Assembly (NCBI GenBank): GCA_947495035.1
Contig: CANLXI010000015.1
Span: 1 to 64,000 of the forward strand
Origin: an uncultured Granulosicoccus sp.
Lineage (GTDB): Bacteria; Pseudomonadota; Gammaproteobacteria; Granulosicoccales; Granulosicoccaceae
Direction of reading: 5' to 3'
DNA length: 64,000 bases
The position numbers and the translations under genes were made by a program. Positions 37,262 to 45,962 of this stretch are shown here, piece by piece; position 1 is the first letter of the stretch; every line of letters starts with the position of its first letter. The notes under the pieces were generated by a model. It was not told where the DNA came from, did not search any database, and saw only the letters and a list, made by a program, of their open reading frames with translations.

Positions 37262-38245
37262 ATGAAAAAAGTACTCTTGTCATCGGCGTTGGCCATGATG
37301 GTCACGTCGCTGGGGGCGCAAGCCGACTATACGTTTGCATTGGTACCCAAGGCGATGAACAATCCGTTCTTCGATCTGGCACGTGATGGCTGTTACAAGG
37401 CTCAGGAAGAACTGGCCGATGTGACTTGTGAATACATCGGTCCGGGTGAACACACCGAGCTTGCGCAACTGCAGATTGTTCAGGATCTCATCACCAAAGG
37501 CGTGGATGGAATTGCTGTCGCTCCATCGAACGCACCAGCCATAGCCAAGGTGTTGAAGGCAGCGTCCGATGCAGGAATACCGGTCATGACCTGGGACTCG
37601 GACCTGCTCGAGGAAGACATGGAATTGCGTACCACTTATGTAGGAACCAACAATTACGATATCGGTGTGAACCTGGCCGAACTGGCCATGGCACGTCACC
37701 CGGATGGTGGGACGATCTGTCTGCAGACCGGTGGTGCGGCCGCTGCCAACCATAACGAGCGATTGAAAGGAGCTCGGGACACACTTGCCGGCGAGGATAC
37801 CGGTACGCCTCCGGGTTCCATGCTGCAAGGCGAGGGAGGCTGGACAGAGGTTTCCGGTTGCCCTCTGATCACCAATGACGACGGCAACGTTGCCGTGCAG
37901 GGAATGACTGATATCCTCGCGGCCAATCCTGACCTGACCGTATTCCTCTCGACCGGCGCTTTCACACAATGGTTCGACAATGCCTATCGCAAGGCAGCGG
38001 AACCATACAAGGACAAGATGGATGCCGGTGAGCTGACGATCGTCGTTGCCGACACCTTGCCGATGCAATTGGAACAGACCAGAGACGGTTTGGGTAATGG
38101 TCTGGTTGGTCAACGACCCTTCGAAATGGGGTACAAGTCGATGTATATCCTGAAGGACATTGTCGAAGGCAAGACAGTCGAAGATCCGATCTACACCGGA
38201 CTCGACGTTTGCAATAACGACAACGTCGACACCTGCGTTCAGTAG
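37262..38245 (+). CDS. Sugar ABC transporter periplasmic binding protein (RbsB-like)
   Basis: A 327-residue binding protein with signal peptide MKKVLLSSALAMMVTSLGAQA. Two-lobed RbsB fold text: ALVPKAMNNPFFDLARDGC, QDLITKGVDGIAVAPSNAPA, IPVMTWDSD. The mature protein has six cysteines, including C-x6-C at the tail (DVCNNDNVDTC), consistent with disulfides. The sugar is unknown. GGAGAGG precedes the ATG. It is the last gene of its operon; a GTGGCG/CGCCAC hairpin follows 23 nt after the stop. Confidence 0.92.
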   Translation: MKKVLLSSALAMMVTSLGAQADYTFALVPKAMNNPFFDLARDGCYKAQEELADVTCEYIGPGEHTELAQLQIVQDLITKGVDGIAVAPSNAPAIAKVLKAASDAGIPVMTWDSDLLEEDMELRTTYVGTNNYDIGVNLAELAMARHPDGGTICLQTGGAAAANHNERLKGARDTLAGEDTGTPPGSMLQGEGGWTEVSGCPLITNDDGNVAVQGMTDILAANPDLTVFLSTGAFTQWFDNAYRKAAEPYKDKMDAGELTIVVADTLPMQLEQTRDGLGNGLVGQRPFEMGYKSMYILKDIVEGKTVEDPIYTGLDVCNNDNVDTCVQ

Positions 38246-39021
38246 CTAGCGAGCATCCTGATCAAGGGTGGCGGTACGTGGACCGTGTCGCCACTCTTTC
38301 CACTTCATTACGTGCGGTAAGCCCGTGTTCCCGGCTTCCGCCTGACTGGTGACGCAGACCGGTGTTTCAACGAAGCACACCTCTATAGGTTCTGACCTGG
38401 TTATTCCATGCAGTACCTATCCAGCCTTCAACGTTCGGCCAGTCAATGGCGCTATCCGAAGGGCTGAACTCGAGAGGGCTTGCCATACCTTGTTGCGTCT
38501 CTTCTGCAAGAACGACAATCAACGCCATCTGTCTCCCAGCCATTCGTCTACTGTCCCTTTGGACAGTTGCTGCGCAACGACTGTCTTCGCACTTGCATTA
38601 TCTTCAAGACCTTGACTGTATCTGCCTTTGACGGTTGTTGAAGCCCATTCCCGGTAAGCGATACCACCATCAATTCGGTCAGTCTGCTACCGAAAATCGC
38701 CACATCCCGATGGCCGTAGTGACAGCAGTCAGCGTCATTGACCTGCACTCCTGAGTGAAAAAGACACTTGTTTTACAGTGGAAATCGACAACGGATGCAA
38801 CCAAAGATTAGTTGATTGACGGATGGCAACATGATTATCTTGGCTCCCGTGAAAGGCGATATGCCTGCTCACCCGGTGATGATATTCGAAGAATCGACTT
38901 CGATATCCACGGAGCCCAGAGGTCATCCATGAAATGTTTGGAATGATAAAGACATTGCGAGATGGTTGATGCGAAGGGCATGACGTTCGAATAAGGAAAC
39001 AACCTCAAGGAGAACAGAATC
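38246..39021. other. Intergenic region upstream of the RiPP cluster
   Basis: About 775 bp. It starts with a possible terminator hairpin (38268-38294) for the ABC operon and ends with the leader of the RiPP precursor, whose AAGGAG site lies just upstream of 39022. ORFs of up to 88 codons around 38349-38631 look non-coding. No convincing -35/-10 pair was found. Confidence 0.5.
38268..38294 (+). terminator. Possible terminator of the RbsB-type ABC operon
   Basis: A 6-bp stem GTGGCG/CGCCAC with a 15-nt loop lies 23 nt past the binding-protein stop and is followed by the pyrimidine-rich TCTTTCC. The stem is short and there is no true U-run. Confidence 0.4.
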
Positions 39022-39282
39022 ATGACTACAGAAAAACGCGGATCCGAAAAACTCTTGAACGCAGACGGCGGCTTGTGCGAGTTGACTGCGGAAGAAGTCT
39101 CTCAGGTAGCTGGCGCTCAGAAACCATTGAATGGACTTTGGCCCAGGGATAGCTTCCCGCTTGGAACAATCGATCCGGACCTGTTCCGGGAATTGGCGAC
39201 TCTCAATGTGCAGATCAACCCCGACAAGCTGATCGATGTTGCGGGTATATCCGAACGCATGGACATGACCAAGCGCTACTGA
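39022..39282 (+). CDS. RiPP precursor peptide (candidate)
   Basis: An 86-residue peptide. The leader has the double-glycine-type recognition helix CELTAEEVSQVAGA (19-32), like LTxEELxxVxGG leaders, with Gly31-Ala32 as the likely C39 protease site. The remaining core (33-86) is 54 residues, holds LNGLWPRDSFPLG near its start, has one Trp, two Phe and one Tyr, and no Cys. AAGGAG precedes the ATG. It is followed after 43 nt by a radical SAM gene and then a peptide exporter with matching protease. The leader, size and context make a modified secreted peptide very likely; its activity is unknown. Confidence 0.85.
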   Translation: MTTEKRGSEKLLNADGGLCELTAEEVSQVAGAQKPLNGLWPRDSFPLGTIDPDLFRELATLNVQINPDKLIDVAGISERMDMTKRY

Positions 39283-39325
39283 TCCAGAGCAGTCTGCAAA
39301 CGGAAGCCACGAGGAGGTGAGTACA

Positions 39326-40390
39326 ATGGGACCTACTGGAAAAACACGAATCGTTCAGATCCATCCGACACGAAAGTGCAATCTCAGTTGTCGGCATTGC
39401 TACTCATCCTCCTCTCCTAAGGAAACGGAAATAATCGAGCCTGCCTTGTTGAAACAGGCCATGACCGACCTTGCGCATGAAGGCTATGAATGGACCACAT
39501 TCTCTGGCGGTGAGCCTCTGGTTTACGAGGCATTGCCGGAACTGCTCGATCATGGCCGAAAAAATCACATGCGGACCAGCCTCGTGAGCAATGGCATGTT
39601 GCTCAACGGAAGTCGCCTGCAGGCTATCGAGGGAAAATTCGACGCTCTCGTCATGTCACTGGACGGAAAACCGGCATCCCACAATCGCATGCGCAACTCT
39701 GCACGCGCATTTCAGGGTATGGCGAGGAACCTCTCGGGGTTACACCAGCGTGGTATCAGCTTTGGCTTCCTGTTCACCCTGACGCAGAACAACCTCGACG
39801 AGTTACCCTGGGTTGTCAACTTCTGTCTGGAAGCCGGTGCCAGGGGGCTACTCATTCACCCGCTGGAGAATACCGGCAATGCCGCAGCGCAGCTGACGGG
39901 AAAATCACCCGATGCGCTGGAGACTGCTCACGCATGGGCTTTGGTCGAACACTACAAACGAACAGTGGCTGGGCGATTGAACATCCACCTGGATCTGGTG
40001 CATCGTCAGGCGCTTGAGCTCTATCCCGATCAGTTCTTCCTCGGACCAAGCGACATCCCCTTGAAAGGCCGTCTTGCCGACTTGCTGTCGGTACTCGTCA
40101 TCGAACCTGATGGCGAAGTTGTCCCCTTGCAGTATGGCTTCCCCAGACGGTACTCCCTCGGAAATCTCAGAGAGTGCCGCATCAGAGACATGGCTGAAGG
40201 CTGGCGTCAGCGCACAGGCCCCGAAGTCCACCGATTGAGTATCGGATTGCATGAATCGCTCGAGGCCGACAACGACACAGGCTTCATCAACTGGTACGAA
40301 AGACTGAATCAATACGCCAGGCGGTCTCACACTGTGACGATTCCCATTGAGGGATTGAGTCAGGGGAGCGCTGTAGCCGGAGCGGCCTGA
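39326..40390 (+). CDS. Radical SAM peptide maturase (candidate)
   Basis: A 354-residue radical SAM enzyme. The [4Fe-4S] cysteines are Cys18, Cys22 and Cys25 in RKCNLSCRHCYSSS, followed by the SAM-binding FSGGEPL. The C-terminal part keeps the SPASM-like text VIEPDGEVVPLQYGFP...YSLGNLRECRIRDMAEGW, but the position usually Cys after VVP is Leu and only one cysteine remains there, so auxiliary clusters are probably absent. ATG 39326 sits 8 bp after GAGGAGG; a GTG at 39317 would touch that site. It most likely modifies the upstream peptide by C-C, C-O or epimerisation chemistry. Confidence 0.88.
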   Translation: MGPTGKTRIVQIHPTRKCNLSCRHCYSSSSPKETEIIEPALLKQAMTDLAHEGYEWTTFSGGEPLVYEALPELLDHGRKNHMRTSLVSNGMLLNGSRLQAIEGKFDALVMSLDGKPASHNRMRNSARAFQGMARNLSGLHQRGISFGFLFTLTQNNLDELPWVVNFCLEAGARGLLIHPLENTGNAAAQLTGKSPDALETAHAWALVEHYKRTVAGRLNIHLDLVHRQALELYPDQFFLGPSDIPLKGRLADLLSVLVIEPDGEVVPLQYGFPRRYSLGNLRECRIRDMAEGWRQRTGPEVHRLSIGLHESLEADNDTGFINWYERLNQYARRSHTVTIPIEGLSQGSAVAGAA

Positions 40391-40392
40391 TC

Positions 40393-41640
40393 ATGAGAAC
40401 GTCACTGTTCCGGAAGGAGGCGCTGGAGCAACAGAATCAACCACTGGAGGGAGCATTGCTGATCGCCGTCTCTCCGCGTGCAGGCCTGCTGACCTTGCTG
40501 GCCGCTGGTTTCGCCATACTGCTGTTGATCTATCTGTGTGTCGGAGAATTCAACAGAAAGGCCAGTGTTCAGGGATATCTGTCTCCTGACAAGGGACTGG
40601 TCAAGGTATTCCCCCAGGTCGTGGGCACACTACGTGAACGCAGAGTTGACGAAGGAATGTCGGTACGCAAGGGTCAGGTTCTGGCAGTGATATCAACCGA
40701 GCGAGGCAGTCTTCAAGTACGCGATGCCAACGGTGAGGCCATTCGATTCGTGCAGGCGCGACTGGATAGTCTGCAAAACGAGTTGGAATCCCTGAACGAG
40801 GAGGATGCCTTGCGTCAACAGAGCATCGAGGATCAACGCAGCAGCTTGTCCGAAGAACTCGAGCAACTGGACAAGGCTATTCGCACGTTCAGGTGGCGAA
40901 TGCAGAAATCCCGTGAGGAAAGTCAACGATTCGAGGAGCTGAAGTCATCCGGCTTCATAGCCAGTGCAGATGTCTACAGACAACAGGATATCTCGATGGA
41001 ACTGCGCGGAAAGTTGCAGGTGCTGGAGCGTGATCGCATAGCTCTGACAGGGCGACTGCAAGTGCTCGCCAATGAGGGAGCCAGCAGTCAACTGGATTCA
41101 CGATCAAGGCAGGAAACACTGAAACGCAGCATCATGGAACTTCAGCAGCAACAATCGGAATTCAGGACCAACGATGAGATCGTGGTTGCTGCACCAGCAG
41201 ACGGTATTGTCACCACGATACTGATTCAGCCCGGGCAGCAGACCCGCCGAGATTCACCGTTATTGAGCATCATCCCCGAAGGGGCTCGACTGGAAGCGAA
41301 ACTGCTCGTACCCAGCCATGCAATCGGGTTCATAACACCAGGACAGGAAGTGGCTTTGCGTTACGCCGCCTTTCCATTTCAGCGATTTGGCCACTATCGA
41401 GGATCTGTGGACTCCATAGCGAGAACCTTGTTGCTGCCGGGCGATGTGGACATGCCAACGCCTCTGACAACGCCAGCCTACCTGGTAACCGTTGAACTGG
41501 AGAAGCAGTCTGTGGCTGCCTATGACAGGGAATTTCCCTTGCAGGCAGGTATGTCGTTTGAAGGTGATGTACTCCTGGATAGACGAACGATCATCCAGTG
41601 GATGTTCGATCCCTTGTTCAGCCTGACACAGAGGAGCTGA
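40393..41640 (+). CDS. HlyD-family membrane fusion protein (RiPP export)
   Basis: A 415-residue periplasmic adaptor. One N-terminal membrane anchor (GLLTLLAAGFAILLLIYLCV, about 32-51) precedes a first lipoyl half-motif (VVGTLRERRVDEGMSVRKGQVLAVI), a long coiled-coil hairpin (about 105-250) and a second lipoyl half (VVAAPADGIVTTILIQPGQQTRRDSPLLSIIP). It should link the ABC exporter to an outer-membrane channel encoded elsewhere. It begins 2 nt after the radical SAM stop. Confidence 0.93.
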   Translation: MRTSLFRKEALEQQNQPLEGALLIAVSPRAGLLTLLAAGFAILLLIYLCVGEFNRKASVQGYLSPDKGLVKVFPQVVGTLRERRVDEGMSVRKGQVLAVISTERGSLQVRDANGEAIRFVQARLDSLQNELESLNEEDALRQQSIEDQRSSLSEELEQLDKAIRTFRWRMQKSREESQRFEELKSSGFIASADVYRQQDISMELRGKLQVLERDRIALTGRLQVLANEGASSQLDSRSRQETLKRSIMELQQQQSEFRTNDEIVVAAPADGIVTTILIQPGQQTRRDSPLLSIIPEGARLEAKLLVPSHAIGFITPGQEVALRYAAFPFQRFGHYRGSVDSIARTLLLPGDVDMPTPLTTPAYLVTVELEKQSVAAYDREFPLQAGMSFEGDVLLDRRTIIQWMFDPLFSLTQRS

Positions 41641-41642
41641 AC

Positions 41643-43796
41643 ATGTCTCTGATCAGCATGCTGGATTTCATCGGCAACCCCAGAACACCCATCGTTCTGC
41701 AGAATGAAACAAGTGAATGCGGACTCGCCTGTCTGGTGATGATCGCCAGTCACCATGGTTACAAGACGGATCTGGCCACATTGCACCGACGTAACCTGAG
41801 CACAGCTCGAGGCGCACGTCTAGCCGATCTCATGCAAACTGCCGGTCAGCTGAAATTGTCCGCTCGTCCGGTAAAAGCCGATCTGGATGAATTGCACAAA
41901 CTGCAACTGCCAGCGATTCTGCATTGGGACTTCAACCACTACGTGGTATTGACTCGAATCGGTTCCAGATACCTCGAGATACATGACCCTGGCCAGGGTA
42001 AACGGCGTCTGCCTTTCAAGGCATTTTCGAAACATTACACCGGTATTGCATTGGAAGTACTTCCGGAAGCCGACTTTGTCGCCAGGGAAGAGCGTCGCAG
42101 GATCAGTCTTCGACATTTGATGGGAAGAATTCAGGGACTCTCCAGAGCCATCACGACAGTACTGGTGCTCGCGCTAGCGCTGGAAGTGTTCACGCTTGCT
42201 GCACCACTTTTCCTGCAACTGGTGGTAGACAGCGCCATTGTATCCAACGACCGGGATCTGCTTGCCTTGCTCGCCATTGGATTCCTGCTACTGGGCATCG
42301 TTCAGGTCAGCGTCAGTCTGCTTCGTGGCTGGGTAATCATGGTGATCAGCAATCAGCTGAATCTGCAATTGCTCGGCAATCTGTTTCGTCACCTCGTCCG
42401 ATTGCCGATGATCTGGTTCGAACGCCGTCATCTGGGTGATGTCATTTCACGGTTCGACTCCATGGGCACGATTCAATCGACACTGACTGGCAGCTTTCTG
42501 ACTGCGATGATCGATGGCCTCATGGTCATCACGACACTTGTAATGATGCTGTTCTATGCGGGAAGTCTCTCCGCAGTGGTCGTCACCGCGGCGCTGAGCT
42601 ACGCTGTGGTCAGGCTGATCCTGTACAAACCGTTGAGACAGGCGCAGGAAGAGGAGATAATGCGCGGCGCCAAGCGACAGACTCACTTTCTGGAAACTGC
42701 ACGAGGCATTCAAAGCATCAAGCTGTTTGGCAGGCAGATGCTGAGGCGTACTCAATACGAGGGCCTGATGGTGGAACAGTTCAATGCCGGTATTCGCGTA
42801 CAGCGGCTTGGCCTGGCCTATCAATGCGTCAACGGATTGATTTTCTCGCTCGAAAATATCGCTGTCGTGTGGCTTGCCGGCTTGATGATTCTGGATGGTC
42901 ATTTTTCGGTTGGTATGCTTTTCGCGTTCCTGGCCTACAAGCAGCAGTTCGTTTCGCGCACCACCAATCTGATTGAAAAGGGCATCGACCTGAAGATGTT
43001 GAGCCTGCACACGGAACGTGTCGCAGATATTGCCTTGAGTGAGGTCGAGGCAGAGCCTCACAACGCAGAACATCTGGATAACGAGGATGAACTGGATATA
43101 CGTGTCGACTCGATTTCCTATCGGTATTCCGAGAACGAAGAGAGGGTCCTTGATGATTTCAGTCTGCGCATTGCACCGGGTGAGTCGGTCGCGCTGGTCG
43201 GTGCATCAGGCTGCGGCAAGACGACGCTGGTCAAACTGCTGCTCGGACTACTGCAGCCGGAGCAGGGTGAGATCTACATCGGGGGGCGGTCGCTGGAAAA
43301 AATCGACCTGACAGAATACAGACGACTGGTTGGCACCGTGATGCAGGATGACCAGCTGTTTGCCGGCTCGATCAGCGACAACATCTCCTTCTTCGATCCT
43401 GCGCCCGATATGCAGCTGGTTCAGCAGGTCGCCAACATGGCAGCCATTCACCGCGAAATCGTCAGCATGCCCTTGCAATACCACACCATGATAGGCGACA
43501 TGGGGTCCGTACTGTCCGGGGGTCAGAAGCAGCGATTGCTGTTGGCTCGGGCCCTGTACAAGAATCCCCGAATACTGATTCTGGATGAGGCTACCAGCCA
43601 TCTGGATGTCGCCGGAGAGCAACTGGTCAGTGCCGCTGTCATGCAATTGTCCATAACGCGCATCATCATTGCTCATCGACCCGAGACCATTGCATCGGCT
43701 GATCGAGTCATCGAGATGCAGAATCGATTCAGCACCGACATTTCCGGAAACCAGGCATCGAATCGGGCGACGCCTGACAGGCAGCTCGTCAGCTGA
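41643..43796 (+). CDS. Peptidase-containing ABC exporter (C39 type) for the RiPP
   Basis: A 717-residue bacteriocin-type exporter. The N-terminal C39 protease has its full catalytic set: Gln20 and Cys26 in LQNETSECGLAC, His99 in DFNHYVVL and Asp115 in IHDPGQGK. Six membrane helices follow (about 160-440). The ATPase has Walker A GASGCGKTT, signature LSGGQKQRLLLARAL and Walker B ILILDEATSHLD. It should clip the precursor leader at Gly-Ala and export the core. It begins 2 nt after the HlyD stop, closing the operon. Confidence 0.95.
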   Translation: MSLISMLDFIGNPRTPIVLQNETSECGLACLVMIASHHGYKTDLATLHRRNLSTARGARLADLMQTAGQLKLSARPVKADLDELHKLQLPAILHWDFNHYVVLTRIGSRYLEIHDPGQGKRRLPFKAFSKHYTGIALEVLPEADFVAREERRRISLRHLMGRIQGLSRAITTVLVLALALEVFTLAAPLFLQLVVDSAIVSNDRDLLALLAIGFLLLGIVQVSVSLLRGWVIMVISNQLNLQLLGNLFRHLVRLPMIWFERRHLGDVISRFDSMGTIQSTLTGSFLTAMIDGLMVITTLVMMLFYAGSLSAVVVTAALSYAVVRLILYKPLRQAQEEEIMRGAKRQTHFLETARGIQSIKLFGRQMLRRTQYEGLMVEQFNAGIRVQRLGLAYQCVNGLIFSLENIAVVWLAGLMILDGHFSVGMLFAFLAYKQQFVSRTTNLIEKGIDLKMLSLHTERVADIALSEVEAEPHNAEHLDNEDELDIRVDSISYRYSENEERVLDDFSLRIAPGESVALVGASGCGKTTLVKLLLGLLQPEQGEIYIGGRSLEKIDLTEYRRLVGTVMQDDQLFAGSISDNISFFDPAPDMQLVQQVANMAAIHREIVSMPLQYHTMIGDMGSVLSGGQKQRLLLARALYKNPRILILDEATSHLDVAGEQLVSAAVMQLSITRIIIAHRPETIASADRVIEMQNRFSTDISGNQASNRATPDRQLVS

Positions 43797-43884
43797 GCGG
43801 CAAGGCACCGAACATCCCGGCAACACCAACGCGTAGTGGCCTGGTTGTCGAAAGAATCGGGATGCCTGCGTCTGATCAGCACTT

Positions 43885-43916
43885 CAACCAGATAGATGAG
43901 TCCATCTACCTGATTG
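43885..43916. terminator. Convergent stem-loop between the RiPP operon and the TRAP operon
   Basis: CAACCAGATAGATG and CATCTACCTGATTG form a 14-bp stem with two mismatch/wobble positions and a 4-nt AGTC loop. It includes the dctM stop codon on the minus strand and lies 88 bp after the exporter stop. It could act in both directions, although a U-run is missing. Confidence 0.5.
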
Positions 43917-45168
43917 CTATCCAGGGAAACATGATCAGAATGGCGACCGCGAAAATCTGAATGGCGATGAACGGTAAAAGAGACTGGAATATTTCGCCCA
44001 GGGAGATATCCGGTGGCGCGACACTTTTCAGGTAAAAGGCGGCTGGTCCAAAGGGTGGCGACAGGAAGGAGACCTGCATGTTCATGGCAAACAGTACACC
44101 GAACCAGATCGGGTCATAACCCAGAGATACGATGATGGGCACGAAGATCGGCATGGTGAGCAGGGCTATACCAACCCAGTCGAGAAACATGCCGAGTATG
44201 AAAAGAATGGCCATCATGAACAGGATGACGATGGTTGGATTGTCCGAGATACCGGTTATCAGATCGGAGACGAAATTGATGCCACCCATCAGGTTGAATA
44301 CACCGACCAGAGCGCTGGCACCGATCCCTATCCACACGATCATGCCGCAGGTAGAGAGAGTCTGCAGAGCCGCTGACTTCATCATCTTCAAGGTGAATTC
44401 ACCACGGATGACCGTCGAAAGCAGCACACCTGCAACGCCCACCGCCGACGCTTCAGTGACCGAGGCAATACCACCGTAGATGGATCCCAGCACGAAGAAG
44501 ACCACCATGAGAGGCAGGATCAATCCTTTCAACAGCCTCAGCTTTTCTGCGCGCGAGCGCTTGTCCACGGTTGGTGGTGGTGCCAGGCTGGGGTTGATGG
44601 CACAGCGCACCAGCACATAGATGACGTAGAAGGATGCCAGCATCAATCCCGGTATGAATGCCGCAGTAAACAGCTCGCCGATGGAGACATTGGCGGTCAG
44701 GCCATAGATGATCAGCACGATGGACGGTGGCACCATGGTACCGAGCGAACCACCGGCACAGATGACCCCGATGGCCAGCCGCCGATCATAGCCAAGGCGC
44801 AACATCTGCGGCAGTGCCAGCAAGCCAAGCAGGACAATCTCGCCACCGATGATGCCACTCATGGCAGCCAGGATCACCGCAACGAAAATGGTCTGGACAG
44901 CTTCCGAACCGCGTAGTCGTCCACCCACCAGTTTCATCGCATCGAACAGATCCCGCGCAATACCGGAGCGATCCAGCAATGCTGCCATGAGCACGAACAT
45001 CGGCACCGAGACAAAAACGAATGATGAGACAAAGCTGTAGACCCGACTCGTGATCAACGGCACGGATGCCGGGCCAAACCAGCCGAGGGCGAATACCAGT
45101 GCTACCAGCAAGGTGACGAAGGCCAGCGGTATGCCCAACAGCAGCAGACCCAACAACATGGCAAACAT
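43906..45168 (-). CDS. dctM: TRAP transporter large permease (DctM)
   Basis: A 420-residue inner-membrane protein with about 12 helices and DctM text (IGGEIVLLGLLALPQMLRLGYDRRLAIGVICAGGSLGTMVPPSIVLIIYG, in part; and PFGPAAFYLKSVAPPDISLGEIF). It drives Na+-coupled uptake with DctP and DctQ. The first ATG is 45168, but the 18 codons before it (LETLFDLKSLGIEYGTLL) read like the family N-terminus, and the only possible start there is CTG at 45222, directly after the dctQ stop. The true start is therefore unsure. Confidence 0.9.
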   Translation of the reverse strand: MFAMLLGLLLLGIPLAFVTLLVALVFALGWFGPASVPLITSRVYSFVSSFVFVSVPMFVLMAALLDRSGIARDLFDAMKLVGGRLRGSEAVQTIFVAVILAAMSGIIGGEIVLLGLLALPQMLRLGYDRRLAIGVICAGGSLGTMVPPSIVLIIYGLTANVSIGELFTAAFIPGLMLASFYVIYVLVRCAINPSLAPPPTVDKRSRAEKLRLLKGLILPLMVVFFVLGSIYGGIASVTEASAVGVAGVLLSTVIRGEFTLKMMKSAALQTLSTCGMIVWIGIGASALVGVFNLMGGINFVSDLITGISDNPTIVILFMMAILFILGMFLDWVGIALLTMPIFVPIIVSLGYDPIWFGVLFAMNMQVSFLSPPFGPAAFYLKSVAPPDISLGEIFQSLLPFIAIQIFAVAILIMFPWIAIR

Positions 45169-45226
45169 CAGCAGGGTACCGTATTCGATACCTAGCGACT
45201 TCAGATCGAATAGCGTTTCCAGTGCC

Positions 45227-45865
45227 TTAGTTCTCTTGTGAAGAAGCGGAGGTGGTCATGCTCGCCTTGCGCGCGTGGTTCCAGGCCAGTATCAGAAACT
45301 GCAACGCCATCACACTCAGCGTTGCCAGCAGGAACAGCTTGAGCCAGGCCGGGTAGGTCGGATCCCAGGCACTGCCCGAGGTCTCGAAATGCAAGCTGCC
45401 ATCCGGACGATAAATGGCGCGTTTGACCATGATCCAGGCCGCCCAGGCGAAGAACAGGGACGCGATCATGCTGACAATGGATATGGCAACATCCAGCACG
45501 CGCCGAGCACGGCCCTTGACATGATCGTAGAGAAGTACAACCCGGATATGCTGGTCACGGGCCGTGCAATAGAGTCCCCCATAAATGAAGGCCAGTGCAC
45601 ACAGGAACACCGTCGTCTCATGCGCCCAGATGGTCGGTGCCCCGAACACATAGCGCAGAACGATCTCCTGAATGAGGATAAGCATCGAACACACAATGCC
45701 TATCGAAAACAGGATGCCGCCACGGTCGATGAGCCTGCCCAACCAGCCAGCTTCGGCAACGGCAGTTCTTCCGTCGCGGTCGAACTCGACAGCAGAAGCG
45801 ATCTCGATGATATCCGGCTGATTCGCATCAGACGATGGAATATTGTCTGGTTCTCGAGGTGTCAT
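45227..45865 (-). CDS. dctQ: TRAP transporter small permease (DctQ)
   Basis: A 212-residue protein with four predicted helices and the DctQ region QEIVLRYVFGAPTIWAHETTVFLCALAFIYGG, followed by the DHVKGRARRVLDV loop. A polar N-terminal tail of about 45 residues precedes the first helix. It connects DctP capture to DctM transport. It lies 97 bp after dctP, with a strong hairpin in between. Confidence 0.9.
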   Translation of the reverse strand: MTPREPDNIPSSDANQPDIIEIASAVEFDRDGRTAVAEAGWLGRLIDRGGILFSIGIVCSMLILIQEIVLRYVFGAPTIWAHETTVFLCALAFIYGGLYCTARDQHIRVVLLYDHVKGRARRVLDVAISIVSMIASLFFAWAAWIMVKRAIYRPDGSLHFETSGSAWDPTYPAWLKLFLLATLSVMALQFLILAWNHARKASMTTSASSQEN

Positions 45866-45893
45866 CTGTCAATCCTGAAAAAGTTGTCACGCA

Positions 45894-45940
45894 CGGACAG
45901 GGACAGCGACGCGGATTTCTGCAGCTTGCTGTCCTGTCCG
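45894..45940 (-). promoter_or_regulatory. Intercistronic hairpin between dctP and dctQ
   Basis: CGGACAGGGACAGC and GCTGTCCTGTCCG form a 13-bp stem with a single bulged base and a 20-nt loop, 22 nt after the dctP stop. The position suggests stabilisation of the binding-protein part of the mRNA, as in many binding-protein operons. Confidence 0.65.
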
Positions 45941-45962
45941 GATCACGACCTTGATTACAGAT

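Noticed and set aside
38831..38932. 33-codon ORF upstream of the RiPP precursor as a second peptide
   Set aside because: It lacks the LTxEE leader, a good ribosome-binding site and any similarity to the 86-aa precursor.
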